Source: Pseudomonadota bacterium (GTDB lineage: Bacteria > Pseudomonadota > Gammaproteobacteria > JAKAQQ01). From it: 38,202 bases of DNA. The notes under the pieces are model-generated. The model had not been told where the DNA came from, searched no databases, and worked only from the letters and a program-made list of their open reading frames with translations. The DNA lies in assembly GCA_021798115.1 (NCBI GenBank), contig JAJZYM010000017.1, positions 1-38,202 of the forward strand, read 5' to 3'. Of this stretch, positions 6,839-16,690 are shown one piece after another; the first letter of the stretch is position 1, and each line of letters begins with the position of its first letter. The position numbers were made by a program, and so were the translations under genes.

Positions 6839-8332
6839 GTGCCCGCCTCCGATTCCCCTCAGGAACAGAAACGCGAGAACGCCCTCGCCACCCTCCGGCA
6901 GAGTCGGTACGCCGAGCCCGCGTTCGCCGAGGCGCTCGGCTCCCTTCGCGCCCTGGCCGAAGAAGGCGACGCCCTCGCCGCCCTTCATGTGGCCGACCTC
7001 CACGCCCAGATCGTGGCTCTCCCCGACCGCTGGCGGGAGGCCGCCCGCTACTACGCGCTGGCCGCCCGGGGCGGACACCCGGCGGCGCGCGACCGGCTCG
7101 GGGACCTCCACCTTCTCGGGCTCGGAGTGGAGCGCTCCGCCCGTCGCGCCCTCGAGTGCTGGCTCGAGACCGCCCGGAGCGGCTACCCCATCGGTTTCGG
7201 CCATCTCGCCTACGCCTTCGAATACGGTCTCGGGACCCCTCCCGACCCGCTGGCCGCGGACCGGGCGCTCCTCTGGGCCGCGGCCTTTGCCTCCCCCTAC
7301 GGCTTCCTCCGCCTCGGTTGGCGCTGGGCGGGGCACGGCGGGAGCCTGACCCGCCCCGATCTCGCCTGGGCCTGCGCGCGGGTTGCCGCCGACTTCCGTT
7401 ATCCGCACGGGACCACACTCCTCGAAGAGATCGACGGCACGATCGAGGACGACGCGCGGCAGCGGGGAGAGAGCGCCTACCGCCTCCTGGCCGGATACGC
7501 CACGGATCTCGAACGGGCCGTCGCCGAACTCGAGCGGCGGGATCCCGCTCTTCTCGCGGACGGCGGGCGTTTCCACAGCTGGATCGCCGAGCGTTTCGCG
7601 CCCGTCGGGCACACGCTCGGGCTTCGTCTCGAACCCGTCTCTCTTCCGCCCGTCGGCAGCGGAGGCGGTTCGTGGGAACTCGAGGAGCGGGCGGCCCTCG
7701 ATCTCCCTCCCGTCCGTCTCCTCGATCCCGAGGGGCTCGTCGCCGAAACCCCCACCTTTGCGTCTCTTCCCGACTGCGCGCACGTGATGGAACTCGTCTA
7801 CCACGAACTTCGGCCGAGCGGTGCGCTCGTGGGCGAACTCGGTGAGGAGAGCTCGCACGAACACGAGAGTTTCGACGGCTTCTCGGCGCTTCTCGATTTC
7901 ACCCGCGCCGACGTCGTCGTCCACGGCCTGCGCGCACGCCTGCGCGCGCTCCTCGATGTTCCGGAAGAGCGCATCGAGCCGTTCTCCGTCCTCCGCTATC
8001 TCCCCGGGAACCGCTACCGTCCGCACGTCGACGCCCTCGACGAGACCAGGCTCGCTGAAGCCCGCCGCCGCGGCGATCACGGCGGCCAGCGCCTCCTCAC
8101 GTTCCTCGTCACGCTCTCCGCCGCCCGCCGGGGGGGCGAGACCCTCTACCCGCGCCTGGGGCTCACGGTTCCGGGGCGGACCCAGGGGGCGGTCTGGCAC
8201 CGCAACGCGGACGCTCAGGGTCGCCGCGACGAACGTCTCCTCCACGAAGGCCGGCCGATCCTCGAGGGCGAGAAGTGGCTGCTGCGAACCTCCATCCGCG
8301 CGCGGGCCCTCTCTTCGGGCGCGGAGGGGTAG
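6839..8332 (+). CDS. Sel1-repeat protein fused to a 2-oxoglutarate/Fe(II) prolyl-4-hydroxylase domain
   Basis: The protein has 497 residues. Residues 20-160 are helical Sel1-like repeats (YYALAARGGHPAARDRLGDL, ALECWLETARSGYPIGFGHL), which bind protein partners. Residues 340-490 form a P4Hc-type dioxygenase domain: RIEPFSVLRYLPGNRYRPH with iron ligands His396 and Asp398, then RLLTFLVTLS and GGETLYPRLGL, and LLHEGRPILEGEKW with the third ligand His469 and the 2-oxoglutarate-binding Lys479. All catalytic residues are therefore present. No signal peptide is seen, so a cytosolic protein hydroxylase is likely. The predicted start is GTG at 6839 with a weak ribosome site; GGAGG lies more than 20 bases upstream. 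It stands alone, divergent from the permease. Confidence 0.8.
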   Translation: MPASDSPQEQKRENALATLRQSRYAEPAFAEALGSLRALAEEGDALAALHVADLHAQIVALPDRWREAARYYALAARGGHPAARDRLGDLHLLGLGVERSARRALECWLETARSGYPIGFGHLAYAFEYGLGTPPDPLAADRALLWAAAFASPYGFLRLGWRWAGHGGSLTRPDLAWACARVAADFRYPHGTTLLEEIDGTIEDDARQRGESAYRLLAGYATDLERAVAELERRDPALLADGGRFHSWIAERFAPVGHTLGLRLEPVSLPPVGSGGGSWELEERAALDLPPVRLLDPEGLVAETPTFASLPDCAHVMELVYHELRPSGALVGELGEESSHEHESFDGFSALLDFTRADVVVHGLRARLRALLDVPEERIEPFSVLRYLPGNRYRPHVDALDETRLAEARRRGDHGGQRLLTFLVTLSAARRGGETLYPRLGLTVPGRTQGAVWHRNADAQGRRDERLLHEGRPILEGEKWLLRTSIRARALSSGAEG

Positions 8333-8455
8333 GCCCGGCGCGGAAAGCGGCGAGGGCGTCCGCGCTTCCCCCACGACCAGGGAGTCCTCGCCCGAGCGGC
8401 GAGCGCGGGACCCGCGACGGAGCGCTCCCCACGGCCCGCCGCTTCACGAAGACCG

Positions 8456-9745
8456 TTATGTCGTCGCGGAAGCCGTTTGGGCCTCGAGCCTGCGGAACGC
8501 CCGCCAGTACCCCCAGATGTAGCTGCCTTGCAGGAGGGCGGCGATATAGAACGGAAGGACCAGGAGACCCGCGTCGAGGAAGTAGCCCCCGAGCGTCGGG
8601 CCGAGCGCTTGGGGGATGACGAAAGAAGCGGCATTCAGGCTCACGGCGAAGCCGCGCCGCTCGTCGTCCACGAGCGAGACGACGACCGCCTGTCTCGCGC
8701 CCACCGAACTTCGGTTCGCCGCCGAGCGGAGGATGTAGATCACCGCCGCGAGGGAGTACCAAGGAACGAGAGGAAGCAGAAGAAGGAGAACGAAGCCGAT
8801 GATTCTCAGGCGGACGACGGAGTTGACGAGCCCGATGCGGGCGCTCAGCCGTCCGGCGAGGAGCGAGGCCACGGCCGTGATGGCGAAGACCACCGCCATC
8901 GCCGGGGCGATCGCCGCCGGACCCACCCCAAAGCGGAGGTGGAACCAGTAGGGCATGAGCGGACCGATGAGGCCGATCGCGAAACCGTTCACGGCGTTGA
9001 GCGCCACGAGTCGCGCGAGGTGCCGGTTCTCGCGTCGGCGGCGCACGCGCGCGCGTTTCGAGTGGGGAGGCTCACGCCGCGCGCGCTCGGCCCGCTCGCG
9101 GCGGATCCGGGAGCGCGACGGCTCGTGGGTCCGGGCAAGGAGGAAGAGGTTGAAGGCGCTCCCGAGCGCGGGCACGAGGAAGAGCAGGCGGTAGCCCAGG
9201 AGGGGATCGGGAACCAGTCCGGGAAGCGCGGCGAGCAGCGCCCCCGTGCCCATGCCGAAGAAGCCCACGGCGACGTTGAGGCTGTAGACCCGTCCCCGAT
9301 CCTGCGGCGGGACGAGGAGCGCGAGCCACGCCTGTTCGGCCGGGGTGAACGGGCCGGCCGAACCGTTCGCGCCGCGTCCGAAGCTCGCGAGCACGATCGC
9401 CGGAACGAGGAGCATCGGCTCGCGGGTGAGAAAGGCGGTGAGCCCGCAAAGCACGGTGAGGATCTCGTTGCCGACGAGAAAGGGCCGCCGGCGGAGCCGG
9501 TCGCTCGCCGGCCCGACGAAGAGCGCGAGCGACCCGGCCAGGAGCCCACCGGCGGTGAGCACGCCCCCGATCATCACCCCGCTCCAGCCGAGACGCGCGA
9601 GGTAGAGGGCGAGATCGACCACCATCGCGCCCTGCCCGAAGCTGCGGGCCGCGCGCATCATGATGAGCCGCCGGGCTTCCGGCCGAAGCCGCCCGGGAGT
9701 GGAGCCGCCGTCTTCCGGTGCGGTGGGCGGCGTCTCTTCGCTCAC
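8456..9745 (-). CDS. Major facilitator superfamily transporter
   Basis: The protein has 429 residues and about twelve hydrophobic segments in two halves. They are separated by a very basic central loop ([20 protein letters not shown]). The loop after helix 2 reads [13 protein letters not shown], the typical MFS motif A (G-x-x-x-D-R-x-x-R-R). The GTG start at 9745 overlaps the stop of the urocanase homologue by four bases (GTGA), so translation is almost certainly coupled. This replaces a longer in-frame extension that would overlap the upstream gene. The substrate is unknown; the coupling suggests it handles a substrate or product of that enzyme, but this is inference. Confidence 0.85.
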   Translation of the reverse strand: MSEETPPTAPEDGGSTPGRLRPEARRLIMMRAARSFGQGAMVVDLALYLARLGWSGVMIGGVLTAGGLLAGSLALFVGPASDRLRRRPFLVGNEILTVLCGLTAFLTREPMLLVPAIVLASFGRGANGSAGPFTPAEQAWLALLVPPQDRGRVYSLNVAVGFFGMGTGALLAALPGLVPDPLLGYRLLFLVPALGSAFNLFLLARTHEPSRSRIRRERAERARREPPHSKRARVRRRRENRHLARLVALNAVNGFAIGLIGPLMPYWFHLRFGVGPAAIAPAMAVVFAITAVASLLAGRLSARIGLVNSVVRLRIIGFVLLLLLPLVPWYSLAAVIYILRSAANRSSVGARQAVVVSLVDDERRGFAVSLNAASFVIPQALGPTLGGYFLDAGLLVLPFYIAALLQGSYIWGYWRAFRRLEAQTASATT

Positions 9746-11412
9746 GCCCCAAGCATCGGAAGGTCGAGCCCGAGACGGCGTGCGGTCTCGATCGCCTCCT
9801 CGTAGCCGGCGTCCGCGTGGCGCATGACGCCGGTCCCGGGATCGTTGGTGAGGGTGAGACGAAGCGCACGCTCGGCCCGCTCGGAGCCGTCGGCAACGAT
9901 GACCACCCCGGCGTGTTCGGCATACCCCATCCCGACCCCGCCCCCGTGATGCACGCTCACCCAGGAGGCGCCGCTCGCGGTGTTGAGAAGCGCATTCAGA
10001 ATCGGCCAATCGGCGACCGCATCCGAACCGTCGCGCATGGCCTCCGTCTCACGGTAGGGGGAGGCGACCGAGCCTCCGTCGAGGTGGTCGCGGCCGATCA
10101 CGATCGGGGCCTCGAGCTCGCCGCGGCGCACCATCTCGTTGAAGGCGAGCCCGAGGCGGTCGCGCTCACGGTAGCCGAGCCAGAGGATGCGCGCCGGAAG
10201 ACCCTGGAAGTGGATGCGTTGCTGGGCGAAATCGAGCCAGCGGTGCAGATGCGCATCGTCCGGGAACAGCTCGCGGGCCTTCGCGTCCGTGCGCCGGATG
10301 TCCTCGGGGTTGCCCGAGAGGGCCGCCCAGCGGAAGGGCCCGCGGCCGCGGCAGAAGAGCGGGCGCACGTAGAGGGGGACGAACCCCTGGAAATCGAAGG
10401 CGCGCTCGACGCCCGCCTCACGCGCCATGGCCCGGATGTTGTTCCCGTAATCGAACGTCGGCACCCCGGCGTCGTGAAAGGCGAGCATCGCCCGGACGTG
10501 ACGGGCGATCGAGGCGAGCGCCAGCGCGCGGTACCGGCCGGGGTCGTCGGCGCGGAGCGCGCGCGCCTGAGCGACGTCGTACCCGACCGGCACGTAACCG
10601 TAGAGCGGGTCGTGGGCCGAGGTCTGATCGGTGACGAGATCGGGTCGATACCCACCGCGGGCGATCGTCTCGAAGACTTCGGCGGCGTTGCCGAGGAGCC
10701 CGACGGTGGTCGGCCGGCCGCGGTCGGTCGCCTCGCGCATGAGCCCGAGGGCCTCGTCGAGATGGTTCGCCTCACGCTCCAGGTAGCCCGTCTCGAGACG
10801 GCGACGGATGCGTTCGGGATCGACCTCGACGGCGAGAAGACTCGTCCCGGCGGCAAGGGCCGCCAGGGGTTGGGCGCCGCCCATGCCGCCGAGCCCGCCG
10901 GTGAGGATCCACTTGCGCCCGGGATCGTCCTTCGGGTAGTGACGCCGGAGGGCCTCGGCGAAGGTCTCGTAAGTGCCCTGGACGATCCCCTGCGAGGCAA
11001 TGTAGATCCACGAGCCTGCGGTCATCTGGCCGAACATCATGAGGCCCTTGCGGTCGAGCTCGTCGAACTCTTCCCAGCTCGCCCAGCGGGCCACGAGGTT
11101 CGCGTTCGCGATGAGCACACGCGGGGCGAAGGCGTGGGTCTCGAAGACGCCGACGGGTTTTCCGGACTGAATGAGGAGCGTCTCGGTATCCCCGAGACGA
11201 CGGAGCGTGCGCACGATGGCGTCGAAACACTCCCAGTTGCGCGCGGCGCGGCCGCGTCCGCCGTAGACGACGAGCTCGCGCGGATTCTCGCCGACCTCCG
11301 GATCGAGATTGTTGTGGAGCATGCGGAGCGCGGCCTCCTGCACCCAGCCGCGGCAACTCAATTCGCGGCCGCGCGGGGCGCGGAGGGTCACGTCACGGTA
11401 GCGGGTCGTCAT
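9742..11412 (-). CDS. hutU: Urocanate hydratase homologue lacking the active-site cysteine
   Basis: The protein has 556 residues and is collinear with urocanase, which hydrates urocanate using tightly bound NAD+ in histidine breakdown. The NAD-binding [14 protein letters not shown] (171-184) is intact, as are [20 protein letters not shown] (440-459) and [10 protein letters not shown]. The family signature [10 protein letters not shown], whose Cys is the active-site residue (Cys410 in P. putida), here reads [10 protein letters not shown], so residue 410 is Leu. The codon is CTC, more than one base from TGC/TGT. No hutH, hutI or hutG is nearby. The ATG at 11412 follows GAGGAG and lies 20 bases inside purL. 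Either activity is altered or lost, or the reaction differs. Confidence 0.85.
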   Translation of the reverse strand: MTTRYRDVTLRAPRGRELSCRGWVQEAALRMLHNNLDPEVGENPRELVVYGGRGRAARNWECFDAIVRTLRRLGDTETLLIQSGKPVGVFETHAFAPRVLIANANLVARWASWEEFDELDRKGLMMFGQMTAGSWIYIASQGIVQGTYETFAEALRRHYPKDDPGRKWILTGGLGGMGGAQPLAALAAGTSLLAVEVDPERIRRRLETGYLEREANHLDEALGLMREATDRGRPTTVGLLGNAAEVFETIARGGYRPDLVTDQTSAHDPLYGYVPVGYDVAQARALRADDPGRYRALALASIARHVRAMLAFHDAGVPTFDYGNNIRAMAREAGVERAFDFQGFVPLYVRPLFCRGRGPFRWAALSGNPEDIRRTDAKARELFPDDAHLHRWLDFAQQRIHFQGLPARILWLGYRERDRLGLAFNEMVRRGELEAPIVIGRDHLDGGSVASPYRETEAMRDGSDAVADWPILNALLNTASGASWVSVHHGGGVGMGYAEHAGVVIVADGSERAERALRLTLTNDPGTGVMRHADAGYEEAIETARRLGLDLPMLGA

Positions 11413-14400
11413 GATCGACTCTCCTCAGTGGGGAACGAATCATCGCGCCCCCCCGCCCGCCCTTCAGGTGATCACGGGCGTTACGGAAGAGCCAGAGCCA
11501 GGGGGCGTCCTCGCCCCACTGCGGGGGACGCCAGGAGTATTGGAGGGTGCGGAACGCCCGCTCGGGATGCGGCATGAGGATCAGGATACGCCCGTCCGCG
11601 TTGACCACACCCGCCGCCCCTGCGGGCGAGCCGTTCGGGTTGAGGGGGTAGCGCGTCGTCGGCACCCCCCGCGCGTCGGCGTAACGGAGGACGACCCGCG
11701 GATCGCGGGCGCCGTCCGCGTCCTTCCAGAGCGCGCGCCCCTCCCCATGCGCGACGGGGACGGGGAGAAGCGCGCCCTCGAGGCCCGCGAGCCACGGACT
11801 CTCGACCGCGGCCGGGTCCGGACGGACGGCGAGATTCACCCAGCGACTCTCGAAACGGCACGAAGCGTTGCCGACGAAGAGCGGCCATCCCCGGGCGCCC
11901 GGAACCAGCTCGTCCTCGTCCGCGCGGTTCAAGGCCGCGAGGGCTGCGAACATCTGGCAGCCGTTACAGATCCCGAGGGCGAGGGTTCCGGGATCGGCAA
12001 GAAAGCGGGCGAGCGTGCGACGAAGACGGCGGTCGCGGGCGAGGGCCAGCGCCCAGCCGCGTCCCGCGCCGAGCACATCGCCGTACGAGAAGCCCCCGCC
12101 GGCGGCCAGGACGTCCACACGGGCGAGGAGGGCCGGGCGACGATGCACTTCACTCATCGGAAGATCGACCGCCGCGAAACCCGCACGCGCAAAGGCCTCC
12201 GTGAGTTCGAGATGCCCGTTCGTCCCTTCCTCACGCAGAATGCCCACGCGCGGGCGCGGCCCACGCGCAGGCCTCGGCGCGGACCCGTCCGTCAGGGCCC
12301 GTGGCAGCCGTACGGCGAGACCCACGGCGGGAGCTTCGTGCACACCCTCGGCGTGGGCATTCACGCCGGCCGCTTCCGCCTCGCTCCGGTAGGCCTCCTC
12401 GGCGCTCTCCGGCGTGTCGCGAAGCGCCCGCATCCGCCACGAGAGGCGCGACCACGCGCGACGAAGATCGACCAGGCTCTCCTCGAGGAGAAGGCCCCCC
12501 CCGGCCTCGAGGAGACGCACGCGATCGTCCCCGCCGCTTCGGCCGAGAAGACAGGCGTAGAGGCCCGCGCGATGGGCGGCGCGAACAAGTCCGGCCGCGT
12601 CCCGCGGAGCGACCTCCACGACCGCCCCCGCCTCCTCCGCGAAGAGCTCGGCCCAGGGATCGGCCTTCCCCGGAAGAGTGATCTCGAACCCCCGCGCGGA
12701 GGCGAAGGCCATCTCGAGGAGTGTGATGACGAGCCCTCCGTCGGAGCGGTCGTGGTAAGCGCGGATCACGCCCCGGCGAGCGCCGCGACGGACGAGGGCG
12801 AAGAGGCGCGCGAGACGCTGCGGATCCTCCACGTCCGGCGGGGCTCCGAGCGAACCGAGCGTCCGCCCGGCCGTGTCCCCCTCCCCCCGGACCATCTCGA
12901 GAACCGAAGCTCCGAGTCGATGGGCGGGCCCCGGGGCGAGGAGGATGAGCGCCCCCTCCTCTTCGGGCCAGAGCGGGACGAGGGTGCGTCCGGCATCGCG
13001 GACGGGCGCGAATGCGGTCACGACCAGGCTCACGGGGGAACGCACGCACCGCTCACCCCCCGCGGGATCGTTCCAGACCGTCTCCATCGAGAGCGAATCC
13101 TTGCCCACCGGCACGGGAAGACCGAGGGCGGAGGCGAAAGCGCCGAGCGCCTCGACCGCGTGGAGAAGAGCCTGCTCCTCTTCCGGTGTCCCGCGTGCGG
13201 CCATCCAGTTGGCGGAGAGGGCCACCTCCGTGAGGGCGGGGACATCGGCCGCCGCAAGATTGAGAAGCGCCTCGGCCACCGCGAGCCGCGAGGCCGCGGC
13301 GGGGTCGAGGAGCGCGACGGGCGGCCGTTCCCCGAGGGCGAGGGCACGCCCGCGCCGTCCGCGGAGATCGTCGCACTGGACGGCGACGTCGGCCACCGCG
13401 ACCTGATGGGGACCCACCAGGGGATCACGGGCCGTCCGCCCACCCACGCTGCGGTCGGCGATGGTGACGAGAAACGACTTGTCGGCGACGGCCGGGGCAC
13501 GGAGGACGCGGCGGAGAAGATCGGGAAGTTCGGCGCGCGTGGGGAAAGCCACCTCGCGCGCCCCGCGCATCGCCGGGCGTGCCTCCGGCGCCGGGCGCGG
13601 GTCGGTGGCGGGCGGGGGAAAGAGCACATCGAGCGGGAGGTCGACGGCGCGCACGCCGGCGTGGTTGGCGAGAACGATCCGCCGCGGGTCCGTCACCGTC
13701 CCGAGGACCGCCCACGGACAACGCTCGCGGCGGGCGATCTCGGCAAGCCGCGGGAGATCGTCCTCGGCGATCGCGAGGACATAGCGCTCCTGCGCCTCGT
13801 TACACCAGAGTTCCAGCGGCGAGAGGCTCGGGTCGTCGCGGGGAATCGCGTCGCTGTCGATCTCCGCCCCACAGCCGCCGTCGGCGACGAGTTCGGTCAC
13901 GGCGTTCGCCAGTCCTCCGGCGCCCACGTCGTGGATGGCCACGATGGGGTTCGGGCCGTCGCCCCCGGCCAGGGTGTCGATGAGCTCCTGCACGCGGCGC
14001 TCCATCTCGGGGTTTCCCCGTTGCACCGAGGCGTAATCGAGATCCTCGTGCGCCTGTCCCGCCCCCTGGGACGAAAGGGCCCCGCCGCCCAGGCCGATGC
14101 GGTAGGACGGCCCCCCCAGGACGACGATCTTGAGGCCCGCACGCACCCGCCCCTTGCGGTAGGAGGCCTCGGTGACATAACCCGAGCCACCGGCGATCAT
14201 CACCGGCTTGTGGTACCCGCGGACGAGACGACCCGCGCCCTCGGGACGGGTTTCGAAGGTGCGGAAGAATCCGGCGAGGGTGGGCCGGCCGAACTCGTTG
14301 CCGTAGGCCGCCGCTCCGAGAGGGCCGCGGGTCATGATCTCGCGCGCGGAGGCAAAACGTCCGGGTGGCGGAAGGGCTCCTTCCTCCCACGGCTCACGGC

Positions 14401-15382
14401 CCTCCGGAAGATCGAGATGCGAGGTGAGGAAACCCGTGAACCCCATGCTCGGGCGGGCGCCACGGCCGGTCGCACTCTCGTCACGGATCTCTCCTCCCCC
14501 GCCCGTCGCGGCGCCCGCGAAGGGCTCGATGGCCGTCGGGTGGTTGTGGGTCTCGGCCTTGACGACGGCGTGACGCAGGATCGCCCGCGCCCGGTACACC
14601 CGCCCCGGACCCGGCGCGAAAGGCAAGCGGCCGGGGACACCGCGCAGAACGGCGGCGTTGTCGCGATAGGCGACAAGAACCGGACCGGGATGAGCGTCGT
14701 GGGTCGCCGTGATGTAGGAAAAGAGCGTCCGCACGCTCCCGTCGGGGAGGCGCCACGGGGTGCGAAAGTGTTTGTGCCGGCAGTGCTCGGAGTTGATCTG
14801 CGCGAAGGTCATGAGTTCCGCATCGGTGGGCGCCCGCGCGAGTCGCGTGTAGTGCTCCGTCAGCCACGCCCGCTCGTCGCGATCGAGGGTGAGGGCGAGA
14901 CGCGCGATGCCCTCGGCGACCGCGCGGGAGGGATCCTCGGCCGGGGCGAAGACGACGAGTCCCCCGGGGGGACGCGGGTGGAAGAGCCTCTCGAGATCTC
15001 GAGGGTCCTCGAGGATGTCCTCCGTCATGCGGTCGGTATGCGCGCGGACAAAATCCCGCCGTGCCGCAGCATCCCCGCTGCCGCCGACTTCCCAGCACCA
15101 GGCGCGTTCGAGACGATGGACGACCCCGAGGCCGACCCGCTGCGCAAGATCGGTCGCCTTCGACGACCAGGGGGAGACCGTCCCGCGGTGGGGAACGACG
15201 TAGAGCGCCGGGCGGTCGCGCCCGAGCGGCACTCTCTCGGCTCCGTCGAGGAGCCGGCGGAGCGCCTCTTCCTCCTCCGGGTCCGGAGGGCGCGCGACGA
15301 GGACCAGAAAGAGCGGCGACCGCCGGTACGGGCCTTGCGGAGGCTCCGCCGGACCGCGGTAAACCAGCAGAATCGGGGGCAT
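11393..15382 (-). CDS. purL: Phosphoribosylformylglycinamidine synthase, large single-chain form
   Basis: This is the fourth step of purine synthesis: FGAR, glutamine and ATP give FGAM. At 1329 residues it is the fused proteobacterial type. The order is an N-terminal PurS-like domain, a helical linker, and two AIRS-type ATP-binding halves ([54 protein letters not shown]). Last is a glutamine amidotransferase with nucleophile Cys1139 in [10 protein letters not shown] and partners His1272 and Glu1274 in LMPHPERAF. All key residues are present. A 23-residue C-terminal tail after FRNARDHLK extends into the start of the urocanase homologue. The ATG at 15382 has a palindrome 48 bases upstream. The unusual point is its polycistronic link to hutU and a transporter. 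Confidence 0.95.
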   Translation of the reverse strand: MPPILLVYRGPAEPPQGPYRRSPLFLVLVARPPDPEEEEALRRLLDGAERVPLGRDRPALYVVPHRGTVSPWSSKATDLAQRVGLGVVHRLERAWCWEVGGSGDAAARRDFVRAHTDRMTEDILEDPRDLERLFHPRPPGGLVVFAPAEDPSRAVAEGIARLALTLDRDERAWLTEHYTRLARAPTDAELMTFAQINSEHCRHKHFRTPWRLPDGSVRTLFSYITATHDAHPGPVLVAYRDNAAVLRGVPGRLPFAPGPGRVYRARAILRHAVVKAETHNHPTAIEPFAGAATGGGGEIRDESATGRGARPSMGFTGFLTSHLDLPEGREPWEEGALPPPGRFASAREIMTRGPLGAAAYGNEFGRPTLAGFFRTFETRPEGAGRLVRGYHKPVMIAGGSGYVTEASYRKGRVRAGLKIVVLGGPSYRIGLGGGALSSQGAGQAHEDLDYASVQRGNPEMERRVQELIDTLAGGDGPNPIVAIHDVGAGGLANAVTELVADGGCGAEIDSDAIPRDDPSLSPLELWCNEAQERYVLAIAEDDLPRLAEIARRERCPWAVLGTVTDPRRIVLANHAGVRAVDLPLDVLFPPPATDPRPAPEARPAMRGAREVAFPTRAELPDLLRRVLRAPAVADKSFLVTIADRSVGGRTARDPLVGPHQVAVADVAVQCDDLRGRRGRALALGERPPVALLDPAAASRLAVAEALLNLAAADVPALTEVALSANWMAARGTPEEEQALLHAVEALGAFASALGLPVPVGKDSLSMETVWNDPAGGERCVRSPVSLVVTAFAPVRDAGRTLVPLWPEEEGALILLAPGPAHRLGASVLEMVRGEGDTAGRTLGSLGAPPDVEDPQRLARLFALVRRGARRGVIRAYHDRSDGGLVITLLEMAFASARGFEITLPGKADPWAELFAEEAGAVVEVAPRDAAGLVRAAHRAGLYACLLGRSGGDDRVRLLEAGGGLLLEESLVDLRRAWSRLSWRMRALRDTPESAEEAYRSEAEAAGVNAHAEGVHEAPAVGLAVRLPRALTDGSAPRPARGPRPRVGILREEGTNGHLELTEAFARAGFAAVDLPMSEVHRRPALLARVDVLAAGGGFSYGDVLGAGRGWALALARDRRLRRTLARFLADPGTLALGICNGCQMFAALAALNRADEDELVPGARGWPLFVGNASCRFESRWVNLAVRPDPAAVESPWLAGLEGALLPVPVAHGEGRALWKDADGARDPRVVLRYADARGVPTTRYPLNPNGSPAGAAGVVNADGRILILMPHPERAFRTLQYSWRPPQWGEDAPWLWLFRNARDHLKGGRGGAMIRSPLRRVDHDDPLP

Positions 15383-15429
15383 GTCAGGCGCCTCGGCGAA
15401 GGGAGGCGGCGCGAAAGCGCCTCGGGCCT

Positions 15430-15445
15430 GTCAATTGTAATTGAC
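15430..15445. promoter_or_regulatory. Operator-like palindrome upstream of purL
   Basis: GTCAATTGTAATTGAC is a perfect 7-bp inverted repeat with a 2-base centre. It is AT-rich in a very GC-rich setting, 48 bases before the purL start and 22 bases past the DLH stop. It does not resemble the E. coli PurR box. It also contains TTGACA-like and TACAAT-like sequences on the minus strand, so it could be a regulator site over a promoter. This is inference from symmetry and position. Confidence 0.4.
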
Positions 15446-15467
15446 GCGCCGCCGGAGCGGCCGGAGA

Positions 15468-16187
15468 TCAGGCGAGGGTGTTCGCGAGAAAAGACAGGAT
15501 GTCCCGCCAGGCATCCTGAGCCGCGCGGGGATGGTGACTCGGGCGCTCCTCGCAGAGAAACCCGTGCCCGGCTCCCGGGTAGACCGAGAGGAGATAGCGT
15601 TTGCCGAGCCCCGAGAGGGTCTCGGCGATGCGGGCATGCTCGGCCGGCGGGATCGAGGCATCGTCGGCACCGTAGCCGAGGAAAAGAGGAGCGGCGAGGG
15701 CCTTCGAGCGGCCGATCGGCGGCTCGCGTCCGAAGCGGTCGGGTCCCTCGGGGGCGATCCCTCCGCCGTAGAGGGCGAGGACCGCCCGCCACGCCTCGGG
15801 GCGGGCACACCCCCCGAGATACGCGAGCCGTCCGCCCATGCAGAAACCGAGGACGGCGATCCGCTCCGGATCGACCTCTTCCTGCGCGCCGAGCCACGCC
15901 CGCGCGCGGTCGAGATCCTCGAGGAGATCCCCATCGCGCAGGGTGGGAAGGAGCGCCAGGACCCGCTCGCGTTCGTCGTAACCGAGGACGGTCCCGCGGA
16001 AGAAGTCCGGGGCGAGGGCGAGATAGCCCGCCTGGGCAAGACGAAGGCAAACATTGCGGATGTGAGCGGTGATCCCGTAGGCCTCCATGAGGACCACCAC
16101 CGCGGGGACCCGACCGCCCGCCCGCGGCCGCTCGCAGTAGCCGTTGAGATCGGACCCGAGAGCAACGCTCGAGGCAGGGGTGGCCAT
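15468..16187 (-). CDS. Dienelactone hydrolase family protein
   Basis: The protein has 239 residues, normal for this alpha/beta-hydrolase family, which cleaves dienelactones and related esters or lactones in the cytosol. The Cys-His-Asp triad is visible: Cys116 in LGFCMGGR, Asp175/176 in GYGADDASIP and His208 in PGAGHGF. Glu35 in LMEAYGIT matches the conserved Glu that tunes the Cys. The region after the His (LCEERPSHHPRAAQDAW) is also typical. It lies 85 bases upstream of purL on the same strand, with the AT-rich palindrome between. Nothing suggests an aromatic-degradation pathway here, so the natural substrate is open. Confidence 0.85.
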   Translation of the reverse strand: MATPASSVALGSDLNGYCERPRAGGRVPAVVVLMEAYGITAHIRNVCLRLAQAGYLALAPDFFRGTVLGYDERERVLALLPTLRDGDLLEDLDRARAWLGAQEEVDPERIAVLGFCMGGRLAYLGGCARPEAWRAVLALYGGGIAPEGPDRFGREPPIGRSKALAAPLFLGYGADDASIPPAEHARIAETLSGLGKRYLLSVYPGAGHGFLCEERPSHHPRAAQDAWRDILSFLANTLA

Positions 16188-16259
16188 GCTCGGACTCCGG
16201 TGAGGAAAGCGCCTAGGTTACCGCAGAGGACGCGGGAGGCTCGACGAGACCGGTGCGAC

Positions 16260-16297
16260 TGTTAGCCCAAAACTGTCTCATGTCCCCTTTGTCCAAC
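16260..16297 (+). repeat. Direct repeat, left copy (38 bp)
   Basis: The run TGTTAGCCCAAAACTGTC then TCATGTCCCCTTTGTCCAAC recurs at 18066-18101 in the same orientation, with two substitutions and one 2-base gap. TGT at the outer edge suggests an insertion-sequence terminus, but its family was not identified. Confidence 0.75.
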
Positions 16298-16300
16298 GGC

Positions 16301-16388
16301 TGTATCTGTCAAGTTGCGCAAATTCCTTTCTGGTATGGGGGAAGATTTCATCAGGCCGCCGCCCGTAGCCGCTCGCGGCGCCGTTCTT
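16301..16388 (-). mobile_element. IS256-family right-end remnant, minus orientation
   Basis: Read on the minus strand it gives the transposase tail KERRRERLRAAA-stop. The stop is followed by the same trailer as the full IS256 copy and by the terminal repeat ending near 16302. About 60 bases match the inverted copy at 17971-18032 with few differences. Both share CTTTCTGGTATG, where the intact element has CTTTGGGGCATG, so the two remnants come from a sibling element. Confidence 0.75.
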
Positions 16389-16394
16389 TTGCGG

Positions 16395-16512
16395 CGGCTG
16401 ACCAGCCCGGCCGCCCCTCGCGCTGATACCGGCGCAACAGCCTGCGCACCTGCCGATCCGAAAGCGGCAACACCGCCGCGGCCTGCCGCTGACGGATCAA
16501 TCCTTGGCGGCG
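16395..16512 (-). pseudogene. Transposase N-terminal helix-turn-helix fragment
   Basis: One minus-strand frame reads IRRQGLIRQRQAAAVLPLSD then RQVRRLLRRYQREGRPGW. This pattern is typical of the N-terminal homeodomain-like HTH of ISNCY-type or related transposases (a Q-x-x-A-A-x-x-L-x-L-S-x-R-Q-V-R-R core). A stop precedes it, and it runs directly into the IS256 tail, so it is a scrap fused by rearrangement. Confidence 0.5.
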
Positions 16513-16612
16513 GATCTACAACGGAGTCCGTCCACACAGTCGGCCGGGCTACTCGCCACCCGCCTCAGCCTACTTCCTGGAACGCTTCCAGGAGCAACAA
16601 CAGGTGGTCTAA
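16505..16612 (+). pseudogene. C-terminal scrap of an integrase-core (rve) transposase
   Basis: The plus-strand frame WRRIYNGVRPHSRPGYSPPA and its tail FLERFQEQQQVV-stop match the end of IS3/IS481-type transposases, which typically finish YN-x-x-RPHSSLGY-x-PPA. Only about 35 codons remain. It overlaps the HTH scrap on the opposite strand by a few bases. Confidence 0.55.
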
Positions 16613-16690
16613 TATGGCGATAACTAAACCTCAACTTCGTCCGAAATTCCGGGGCCAGTCACGCCCGAGAGGATTGCGAAGAGATTCGTT

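Noticed and set aside
9718-11577. Plus-strand open frame opposite hutU
   Set aside because: Antisense to a well-conserved enzyme, with no ribosome site or recognisable domain.
11411-16072. A very long plus-strand open frame opposite purL and the DLH gene
   Set aside because: It is antisense to clearly recognised genes, has Arg/Gly/Pro/Glu-rich low-complexity composition and no domain; it results from high GC content.
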